Assembly (NCBI GenBank): GCA_023447015.1
Contig: JAEXPG010000236.1
Location: 1-5,871, forward strand
From: Verrucomicrobiota bacterium
GTDB taxonomy: Bacteria > Verrucomicrobiota > Verrucomicrobiia > Opitutales > Opitutaceae
Direction of reading: 5' to 3'
DNA length: 5,871 bases
Part shown: positions 1 to 5,689 of the stretch, piece by piece
Numbering within the stretch: the stretch's first letter is position 1
Layout of the letters: every line of letters starts with the position of its first letter
The notes under the pieces: generated by a model
Told to the model about the DNA's origin: nothing
Seen by the model: only the letters and a program-made list of their open reading frames with translations
Databases searched by the model: none
Position numbers and translations under genes: made by a program

Positions 1-247
1 CTGGGTGCTCGGCGTGCGGCCGGAGATCGAGGGCCTGCGCATCGCCCCGTGCATCCCGACGGCGTGGCCCGGCTTCAAGATGCCCCGCACCTTCCGCGGC
101 ACGCGCGTGAAGATCGAGGTGCAGAACCCGAGCGTCGTCTGCAAGGGCATCAAGTCCCTCACGATCGACGGCGTGGCCATCGAGGGCGAAGTCGTCCCGA
201 CCGAGAAGATCCGGCACAACTCGAAGATCGTCGCCGTGCTGGGCTGA
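1..247 (+). CDS. GH94 family phosphorylase (cellobiose phosphorylase type), C-terminal fragment
   Basis: This is the 3' end of a gene that starts before the window; the first complete codon is at position 2 (Trp), and the frame stays open to TGA at 245-247. The visible residues LGVRPEIEGLRIAPCIP, followed by FRGTRVKIEVQNP and GIKSLTIDG, match the conserved C-terminal beta-sandwich end of GH94 enzymes. In cellobiose phosphorylases this reads roughly LGxRPxxDGLxIxPCIPxxWxGF, then FRG, then KSLTVDGxxIxGNxxP. Known members are cytoplasmic and reversibly phosphorolyse cellobiose, or related beta-linked disaccharides, to glucose 1-phosphate plus a sugar. The catalytic Asp lies upstream and is not visible, so substrate specificity cannot be read here; cellodextrin, laminaribiose or chitobiose phosphorylase remain possible. 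Codon use is extreme: 79 of the 80 codons from position 5 to the last sense codon end in G or C. A terminator follows, so this appears to be the last gene of its transcript. Confidence 0.85.
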   Translation, partial: WVLGVRPEIEGLRIAPCIPTAWPGFKMPRTFRGTRVKIEVQNPSVVCKGIKSLTIDGVAIEGEVVPTEKIRHNSKIVAVLG

Positions 248-266
248 GGGCGCCGAGTTCCCCGTA

Positions 267-287
267 GCGGAAGCGCTTCGCTTCCGC
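267..287 (+). repeat. Perfect 9-bp hairpin just downstream of the GH94 stop codon
   Basis: GCGGAAGCG (267-275) pairs perfectly with CGCTTCCGC (279-287) around a 3-base CTT loop, 19 bases after the GH94 stop codon. It is followed by CCGGG rather than a T-run, so it is not a classical intrinsic terminator. It may protect the mRNA 3' end or act together with the terminator at 324-354. The pairing is directly visible; the role is inferred. Confidence 0.5.
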
Positions 288-323
288 CCGGGTCGGGGCC
301 GTTCCTCACCTGAAATCTCCCCA

Positions 324-354
324 GGCGCACCGCTCCCCGCGGTGCGCCTTTTTT
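324..354 (+). terminator. Rho-independent terminator of the GH94 gene
   Basis: GGCGCACCGC (324-333) pairs perfectly with GCGGTGCGCC (339-348) over 10 base pairs, with a 5-base TCCCC loop. The stem is immediately followed by six T residues (349-354). This is the textbook GC-stem plus U-tract arrangement. It lies 77 bases after the GH94 stop codon and reads on the plus strand. It should insulate the downstream protease gene from GH94 transcription. Confidence 0.92.
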
Positions 355-381
355 GGGATGACGCTGCGGGCTTCTCACCCG

Positions 382-397
382 TTGGAACGTTGTCCAA
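382..397. promoter_or_regulatory. Candidate operator dyad TTGGA-N6-TCCAA
   Basis: TTGGA (382-386) and TCCAA (393-397) are perfect inverted half-sites separated by ACGTTG. The dyad sits 85 bases before the GTG start of the protease gene and after the GH94 terminator, where an operator or the binding site of a dimeric regulator would be expected. The central ACGTT step is reminiscent of LacI-family operators, although the symmetry axis does not coincide with that step. I found no well-matched -35/-10 pair nearby: TTGTCC at 390-395 has no good -10 at 16-18 bases. The regulatory reading is tentative. Confidence 0.25.
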
Positions 398-465
398 TGC
401 ATCCGAACTCAAATCCTTGCGCGCCGATGGTGGCCTTCTAGGGTCCCAGCACCTGGGTGGAGATC

Positions 466-471
466 GGAAAG
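466..471 (+). promoter_or_regulatory. Possible Shine-Dalgarno for the GTG start at 482
   Basis: GGAAAG lies 10 bases before the GTG at 482 and is the only purine-rich, anti-SD-like element at a plausible distance. The in-frame ATG at 509 is preceded by a pyrimidine-rich stretch (CCTCACGTCCCCC) with no such element. This favours the GTG start, but the match to AGGAGG is weak and the spacing long. Confidence 0.35.
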
Positions 472-481
472 ATCCAGATCC

Positions 482-3400
482 GTGACCCAGCAAACCCTCA
501 CGTCCCCCATGAAACCTCGCAGCCGCTGGGCCGCACTCACCGTTGTCGGTGCACTGATCGCCGGATTCGTGATTGTCCGTAACGAGCATGATGCCACCGC
601 ATCCCGTGAGGCCCCCCCGAGTGCCGAAGCCCATTCAGCGGCTGCAGTCGCGAAAGCATCCGACCTCCGCCAAAACAGTGCTGCGAACGCAAGGCGCCGC
701 AGCGTGGTCGACGTGCCTGGGGTGCACCCGGCCTCGACGACGAGCTCCGAGATTGTTCGCACGAGGTACGGCACGGCCTGGGCCGCGACCCAGCAGCCCG
801 AACTCGCCGCCTTTCGCACATGGACTGATCGCTATCGGAATGCGCCTGACGGCGAGACGCGTACGGAACTCGAGGCCGAAGGGCTCGTTCTGGCGCAAGC
901 TCGGCGGAAGGTGATTAGTGATCTGCTTCGACAGGACCCCGAGAAGGCGTTGGCGGTTACGGTCCCCGCGGCGGTGCGGGCTGAAATGCCCGCAGCTATC
1001 GCAGGGGAACTGGAGGATCGTGTCGGTGGCGTCGGAGACTACGAGGTGATGATGGACGAGACAGAGGGCCGGCGCCCGCGGGTGAATGCGGGGCTGAGCC
1101 GGAGTGTCTGGCTGAATGGGCGGCGGTATGAGGCGCATGTCTACGGGCGGCGAAATGCACAGCTCACCCAGGAGGGCGCTTCCCTGCACGGGATTGTCCT
1201 CGACGGACATATGGCGCTGCATGCCAGTCCGGTGCGGATGCTGGAACCCGGCGAGATTGTTGCCGCGGACTCACCGCTGTTGGCTTCGACCTCGGGCGGC
1301 TTGGTTGCCTCCGCGAGTGCGCCGGGCACCCCGGCAACGCTGGCGTTGGCGGCCAATGGGCGAACGCTGGTGGCCGCCGACTCGGAGACCGCGATGGACT
1401 TCGAGGCCCTGCTTGTCGCCGCGGAAGATGCCGCGGGCCCGAAGGTTCCTTCCGTGGCGGTGAGCGAGGCGCCGAGTTCACCGTCAGTCGAGGCGCCATT
1501 GCCGCCATCATGGACGTTGGGTCTGAAGCGGATTCTGGTCATCCGGGTGGATTTCTCGGATCGCCCCGGGACTCCGGTGAACTCCGACTCCGATCACGCG
1601 TTGACGGATGCCGATTGGGCCGCGCTGCTGGAGGGCAGTGGCGGCGTTGCCCCGTTCTACGCGGCCAGCAGCTATGGAAAGGTCACGATCGCCGCGACGG
1701 TGGCCAAGGAGATCTACCGGATGCCGAAGCCCGCGGCGTATTATGCGGTTTCCGACTACGAATTTCTCCATGCCGATGCCCGGACGGCAGCCGGTGGGCT
1801 CTACCCGGAGGCGAACTACGATGTGATTGCCGTGGCGTGTTCTTCGTTGGCCGATCTCTCCATTGCCGGAAACTACTTCCACGAGGCCGCCGCTTGGGCG
1901 CCCATGGGCGGATCGCGGATGTGGCTCAACGGGCGGCTGAAGGCACGCACGGTGGCGCACGAACTCGGGCATTCCTACGGGCTCTCGCATGCGAACCTGT
2001 GGCGGACTTCGGACGGCAGCCCGTTCTCAGCAGAGGGTGAGATTGTCGAGTATGGCGACGTGTTCGACTCGATGGGGGGCGGCTTGGGCGATTTCAACGT
2101 GGCCAACAAACAGCAGCTCGGCTGGCTCTCCGGCCCAAACGTGGTCCAAGTGACTGAAAGCGGGACGTACCGGATCTACCGCTTCGACCTCGCTGGCGCC
2201 TCGCCGACCCGGCCCCTGGCCCTGAAGCTACATCGCGGAGGCCGGCAGGACTATTGGTTCGGCTACAAGAAGCCGCCGCCACTCGAGGGCTGGGGAATAA
2301 CATCGGGCCTGTATGTCTGGTGGGCCGGGATGTACGGAACGGGAACACTGGCGCTGGATCATAGCCCAGAGAACAATCTCTTCGATATCGCCCTGCCATT
2401 CGGGGTCGAAGCCCATGACCCCGTGGGCATTCGGTTCTCTGCAGCGCCCCCGGTTGGTACGGGAACGGACGAATATACCGAGGTGACTGTAGTCGTGGAG
2501 ACTTCGGAATTGGTTCGGTCTCCGGTTCGCGGGTGGGGTGACTCGTATTCAGCGAACGTCCCTGCCGGGCTGACCGGCGTGCGTGATATTGCCCTGGGGC
2601 CGGGGGCGATGGCGCTCCACGAAGATGGCACCGTGTCGGTGTGGGGCGACGAGGGGTTCCCCGGCTGCTTCGGTGCGATCCGTGCATTGACCGATGTCGT
2701 GAGCCTCTCCGGAGGCCCGTCCAATTGGGCGGCGGTGCACCGCGATGGTTCGGGCTCGTTCTGGGCGAGCGGATACCGCGTGCCGGCACCCCCGGCATCG
2801 TTCCCTCCGGCCGTGTCTCGGGTCGCCTTCGGCTATGCGCACGGGCTGGCGCTGAAGGTCGACGGAACCGTCTATGCATGGGGCGACAACGAGTTCCACC
2901 AATGCGAGGTGCCGGCGGGTTTGCGCGATGTCGTGGCCATCGCGGCGGCGGACAATTCGAGCATCGCGGTCAAAGCCGATGGCACGGTCGTCCAATGGGG
3001 GCATTATTGGTCCGTACCGGAAGGAGTCCGCGATGTTGTCGCGATCGCCGCAGGGGAATCCCATGCCGTGGCTTTGCGGAGGGATGGCTCGGTGGTGACT
3101 TGGGGCTATGGTGCGTATGACTACTCTTCGCCTGAATTCACCGCCCTGAACGATGTCCGTACGATCGGGGCATTCGAGAAAAACAGTTTCGCGTGGCGTG
3201 CAGATGGCTCGGTGGTGTCGTGCGGTCCGACTCAGGCTGCGACCGCGCTGCTCGCGGCGACGGGCAACCTGCCGCCCGTGACCAAGAGCTGCACAAACGG
3301 AGTCTGTGCGATCGCAATGGTCAATGACGGGAGTCCGGTGCTCACGGCCCAGCCCGTCGATCGCACGGTTGCTAGTGGCGCGAGCGTGGCGTTCACCGCG

Positions 3401-4024
3401 TTCGCCTTGGCGCAGCCGCAGCCCCGATATCGCTGGCAATATCGCGACTCGGTTGGCCTGGCCTGGGCGGACGTTGCGGAAGGCGGTGGCTACTCGGGAA
3501 CGACCATGCCGACACTGGTCCTTGGTGCTGCCGCGAGCGGAGCGAACGGTCGGCAATTCCGGTGCGTGGTCGGGAATTCGCGGGGAACAGCCGCCAGCCG
3601 GGCGGCGATCCTGCGCCTTACGGGTGCGCCGACACCCGATCCGAAAGCCGCATGGCGGACCTATTTCTGGGGGACCGCTGACAATGTTGGAGCCGCAGCG
3701 GATTTGGCGGACCCCGATGGCGACGGAAAGAACAACCTCCTCGAATACGCGTCGGGCTCGGTGCCGACGGCGGCGAGCGCCAGTAGCGGTGCCGCCGCCG
3801 GTTCCGTGACCGATGGAGCGGGCACGCACCTCACACTGACCTTCAACCGTATCGCCGACCCGACGCTGCGCTACGCGGTCGAGGCGAGCAACGGCCTCGG
3901 CACTTGGGCCTCAATATGGACCAGCACCGGAGCACAGAACTCAGAGGGGTCGATCACGGTGACTGACTCGGCGACGGTTCAGGCCAACGCTCGCCGGTTC
4001 CTCCGGCTGAAGGTGAGTTACTGA
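482..4024 (+). CDS. Exported multidomain zinc metalloprotease (M11/gametolysin-like) with RCC1-like propeller and Ig-like domain
   Basis: 1180 residues from GTG 482; an in-frame ATG at 509 is an alternative start that keeps the export signal. Residues 10-40 form a Sec-type signal or anchor: KPRSR, then a hydrophobic core around 16-32, with ATA/S near 38-41 as a possible cleavage site. Residues ~95-310 are probably a prodomain of unrecognised family, and ~310-343 a Ser/Pro/Ala-rich linker. The catalytic domain (~345-675) opens with KRILVIRVDFSD, has FYAASSYGKVTI (392-403), the metzincin zinc motif HELGHSYGLSH (493-503; ligands H493, H497, H503; general base E494), a Met-turn candidate at M531 in YGDVFDSMGGG, and FNVANKQQLGWL, as in peptidase family M11. 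Six RCC1-like repeats (683-915), an Ig-like domain (~953-1047; W985, C1028) and a verrucomicrobial tail (~1055-1180; DPDGDG at 1077-1082) follow. It is probably a secreted or surface protease activated by propeptide removal; its substrate is unknown. The gene stands alone, and its codon use is looser than that of both flanking genes. Confidence 0.88.
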   Translation: MTQQTLTSPMKPRSRWAALTVVGALIAGFVIVRNEHDATASREAPPSAEAHSAAAVAKASDLRQNSAANARRRSVVDVPGVHPASTTSSEIVRTRYGTAWAATQQPELAAFRTWTDRYRNAPDGETRTELEAEGLVLAQARRKVISDLLRQDPEKALAVTVPAAVRAEMPAAIAGELEDRVGGVGDYEVMMDETEGRRPRVNAGLSRSVWLNGRRYEAHVYGRRNAQLTQEGASLHGIVLDGHMALHASPVRMLEPGEIVAADSPLLASTSGGLVASASAPGTPATLALAANGRTLVAADSETAMDFEALLVAAEDAAGPKVPSVAVSEAPSSPSVEAPLPPSWTLGLKRILVIRVDFSDRPGTPVNSDSDHALTDADWAALLEGSGGVAPFYAASSYGKVTIAATVAKEIYRMPKPAAYYAVSDYEFLHADARTAAGGLYPEANYDVIAVACSSLADLSIAGNYFHEAAAWAPMGGSRMWLNGRLKARTVAHELGHSYGLSHANLWRTSDGSPFSAEGEIVEYGDVFDSMGGGLGDFNVANKQQLGWLSGPNVVQVTESGTYRIYRFDLAGASPTRPLALKLHRGGRQDYWFGYKKPPPLEGWGITSGLYVWWAGMYGTGTLALDHSPENNLFDIALPFGVEAHDPVGIRFSAAPPVGTGTDEYTEVTVVVETSELVRSPVRGWGDSYSANVPAGLTGVRDIALGPGAMALHEDGTVSVWGDEGFPGCFGAIRALTDVVSLSGGPSNWAAVHRDGSGSFWASGYRVPAPPASFPPAVSRVAFGYAHGLALKVDGTVYAWGDNEFHQCEVPAGLRDVVAIAAADNSSIAVKADGTVVQWGHYWSVPEGVRDVVAIAAGESHAVALRRDGSVVTWGYGAYDYSSPEFTALNDVRTIGAFEKNSFAWRADGSVVSCGPTQAATALLAATGNLPPVTKSCTNGVCAIAMVNDGSPVLTAQPVDRTVASGASVAFTAFALAQPQPRYRWQYRDSVGLAWADVAEGGGYSGTTMPTLVLGAAASGANGRQFRCVVGNSRGTAASRAAILRLTGAPTPDPKAAWRTYFWGTADNVGAAADLADPDGDGKNNLLEYASGSVPTAASASSGAAAGSVTDGAGTHLTLTFNRIADPTLRYAVEASNGLGTWASIWTSTGAQNSEGSITVTDSATVQANARRFLRLKVSY
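1958..1990 (+). other. Metzincin zinc-binding motif HExxHxxGxxH
   Basis: These codons encode HELGHSYGLSH (residues 493-503 of the large protein), a full match to the metzincin consensus with three His zinc ligands, the catalytic Glu and the conserved Gly. A candidate Met-turn follows 28 residues after the third His (ATG at 2072, in FDSMGGG). All expected catalytic residues are present, so the protease domain is predicted to be active. Confidence 0.9.
2528..3226 (+). repeat. Six tandem RCC1-like propeller repeats (protein level, 35-41 residues each)
   Basis: Residues 683-915 contain a repeating pattern of V(R/D)DVVAIA, then H/S-x-x-A(V/L), then (K/R)xDGTVxxWG. The WG-type ends fall at residues 685-686, 721-722, 761-762 (WA), 800-801, 839-840, 874-875 and 914-915 (CG), giving periods of 36, 40, 39, 39, 35 and 40 residues. 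At DNA level GATGGCTCGGTGGTG occurs at 3083-3097 and again at 3203-3217, exactly 40 codons apart, a residue of repeat duplication. RCC1-type units fold as blades of a seven-bladed propeller; residues ~916-957, ending VCAIAMVNDGSPVLTA, look like a degenerate seventh unit. A protein- or ligand-binding role is inferred. Confidence 0.8.
3338..3622 (+). other. Ig-like domain segment of the protease
   Basis: Residues ~953-1047 read as a bacterial I-set-like immunoglobulin fold: AQPVDRTVASGASVAFTAFA, then the core Trp in YRWQY (W985), then TLVLGAAASGANGRQFRCVVGN with C1028 in the F-strand position. The partner Cys expected in the B strand is replaced (VAFTAFA), so the usual disulfide is absent, as is common in bacterial copies. 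Such domains usually serve as spacers or adhesion modules on exported proteins. Confidence 0.7.
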
Positions 4025-4044
4025 ACGCCCCTTCTGTTGTCGGG

Positions 4045-4075
4045 CTGAAGCCGGGATCGGCGATCGCGGCTTCAG
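4045..4075. terminator. Hairpin between convergent genes, probable bidirectional terminator
   Basis: CTGAAGCCG (4045-4053) pairs perfectly with CGGCTTCAG (4067-4075). After a single G-G mismatch the stem continues as GATC (4055-4058) with GATC (4062-4065) around a GGC loop. It fills most of the 57-base gap between the protease stop (4024) and the GH39 stop (4082). The symmetrical stem can form in transcripts from either strand. Neither side has a clean T-run, so it may work as a Rho-assisted or 3'-end-stabilising structure rather than a strict intrinsic terminator. Confidence 0.6.
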
Positions 4076-4081
4076 GTGAGT

Positions 4082-5689
4082 TTATTGCGGTATCAGCTCC
4101 ACAAACCACACGTCGTTCTCCCGCAGCGGGAGCATGCGGGTGAACGTGCCGTCGCGGCCGATCTTCACCTTCTCGGTGAGCTCGGGCTGGCCGGCGGTCT
4201 TCTCGCGCAGCGTGGCGACCTGGGCGCGGGTGAGTTGGGCGGGCGAGCCGAGATCGCGCCAGGCGGACTGCAGGTCGTTGGCGCGGTGGCCGACCTTCGT
4301 CGCCTTCAGGAGGTACGTGCCGCGTTTCAGGCCGGAGAGCTTCAACTCGACCGTGCCCTTGTCCTTAGCCGGCTGGTCCTTGGCGTAGTACTCCTGGTTG
4401 ATGATCGAGGGACCGGGATGCGTGATCGTGAAGTCCCAGACGAGCGCCTGCACGCCGCCCTTGCCGTCGGTGCAGACAAAGGAGTCGCCGTCGTTGTTCT
4501 TCAGCTCGGTGGCGCCGAGACGGTGGAGGAACTTGTACGCGTAGTAGGAGGCCTTCGGCAGATCCTGGTAGTTGAGCAGACCGAAACCGCCGTGCAGGGG
4601 CGTCGTGCGCGGGCCCGCCTCCTCGAAGATGTCGGTGAACGTCCAGTACGACATCGAGGTCGCGGCGGCGCCGATGTGGCGGATCTTGTCGAGGATGAAG
4701 GCGGGGCTGTGGTAGCTGTCGTGGATCGGGTCGAAGGGCGTGTAGGAGCTGCTCCACTCCGTGTAGTGCAGCTCGGCCCCGGCGAAGGCGGAGGCGTCGA
4801 TCTTGGCGCGCACGCCCTTCACCGAGGAGGTGATGGCAGCGCGGTCAGGCGAGAACACCGTGCCGGCACTGCCGTTCTCGTCGAGGTAACCGCTCATCGT
4901 CGCGTACTCGTGGGTGCTGACGAAATCCAGCGGGAGCTTCTCGGCGGCGCAGTACGCGAGGGTCTCGTCGATCCAGCCGCTCCCGGCGGTGGCGGGACCG
5001 CCCACGCGGTAGGTGGCATCGACGGACTTCACGGCGCGCGCGGTGGTGGCGTAGAGCTTGTAGTACTCGGCCTGCGCGGTGGGGAGAAACTCTTCGTAGG
5101 TCTTGCCGCCGGTGGTGCCCATCCAGAAGCCGGTGAGGTTGGGCTCGTTCCAGACCTCGAAGTACCAGCTGCGCACCTCGTCGGCGCCGTAGCGTTCGGT
5201 GCAATGGCGGACGAACGCGGCGATGAACGCCTCCCATTTCGCATAGTCCTTGGGCGGCGTGACGTTGGCCTTGTACCAGAAGATCGTGTGCGGACCGCTC
5301 GCCAGCGCCCCGGGCATGAAGCCGAGCTCGACGAACGGCTTCATCCCGATCTCGTGGAGGAAGTCGAAGAGCTCGTCGACATACTGCCAATTGTAGATGG
5401 ACCGGCCCTGCTTGTCCTCCTGGTACACGCCCATGTCGTCGCAGAACAGCCCGTGGAAGCGGATGTAGCGGAAACCGCATTCGCTGCACACCCGGCGCAG
5501 TTGCCGCTGCCAGTCGGCGCGTAGGCCCTCGTTGGCGCGACCGGCGCCGACGCAGAAGTTGTACATGCGGTCCGTCGGGCCTTTCGCCGCCGCGAGATCG
5601 GCCGCGATCACACGCGGAGCCGGAGCGGGCTGGGCCGGCACGCCCAGCGGGGACAGGAGCAACAGGGGAAGGAGCAACCGTAGATTCAT
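4082..5689 (-). CDS. Secreted GH39 glycoside hydrolase, probable beta-xylosidase
   Basis: 535 residues from ATG at 5689 to TAA at 4082-4084. A longer reading to 5758 is open, but 5689 starts a clear Sec signal peptide (MNLRLLLPLLLL core, likely cleavage VPA/Q at 19-20). GH39 landmarks in order: RFHGLFCDDMGVY (77-89), YNWQYVDELFDFLHEIGMKP (99-118) then FVELGFMP, WYFEVWNEPN with acid/base E182 (codon 5146-5144), VSTHEY (257-262), ELHYTEW with nucleophile E311 (codon 4759-4757), and SYWTFTDIFEEAG then HGGFGLLN (347-373). A C-terminal beta-sandwich (~385-535) completes the expected (beta/alpha)8-plus-accessory layout. GH39 enzymes are retaining hydrolases that release xylose from xylo-oligosaccharides; other members act on other glycosides, so beta-xylosidase is likely, not proven. 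Many characterised xylosidases of this family are cytoplasmic, whereas this one should be periplasmic, outer-membrane or extracellular. The leader is pyrimidine-rich (CCTCTCCCC before ATG) with no Shine-Dalgarno. Both catalytic residues are intact. Confidence 0.92.
   Translation of the reverse strand: MNLRLLLPLLLLSPLGVPAQPAPAPRVIAADLAAAKGPTDRMYNFCVGAGRANEGLRADWQRQLRRVCSECGFRYIRFHGLFCDDMGVYQEDKQGRSIYNWQYVDELFDFLHEIGMKPFVELGFMPGALASGPHTIFWYKANVTPPKDYAKWEAFIAAFVRHCTERYGADEVRSWYFEVWNEPNLTGFWMGTTGGKTYEEFLPTAQAEYYKLYATTARAVKSVDATYRVGGPATAGSGWIDETLAYCAAEKLPLDFVSTHEYATMSGYLDENGSAGTVFSPDRAAITSSVKGVRAKIDASAFAGAELHYTEWSSSYTPFDPIHDSYHSPAFILDKIRHIGAAATSMSYWTFTDIFEEAGPRTTPLHGGFGLLNYQDLPKASYYAYKFLHRLGATELKNNDGDSFVCTDGKGGVQALVWDFTITHPGPSIINQEYYAKDQPAKDKGTVELKLSGLKRGTYLLKATKVGHRANDLQSAWRDLGSPAQLTRAQVATLREKTAGQPELTEKVKIGRDGTFTRMLPLRENDVWFVELIPQ

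Noticed and set aside
49..267. Alternative plus-strand frame inside the GH94 tail
   Set aside because: Arg/His/Asp-rich shadow; the GH94 frame has clear conserved motifs.
249..1479. 12-base repeat GGCGCCGAGTTC at 249-260 and 1468-1479
   Set aside because: About one 12-base match is expected by chance in a window this size, and more in GC-rich DNA. No extended similarity or element boundary surrounds either copy.
2094..2879. Minus-strand open frame of 261 codons
   Set aside because: Arg/Pro/Ser-rich composition typical of a wrong-frame reading of GC-rich DNA; overlaps the catalytic domain and first propeller blades of the protease.
2549..3829. Minus-strand open frame of 426 codons opposite the protease
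   Set aside because: Arg/His/Gly-rich antisense shadow of the RCC1 and Ig region. No recognisable domain, and the sense strand is clearly coding.
4076..5524. Plus-strand open frame of 482 codons opposite the GH39 gene
   Set aside because: It is fully antisense to a gene with complete GH39 motifs. Its translation is a monotonous V/G/A/E/R/L mix typical of the complement of high-GC3 codons, with no domain or signal.
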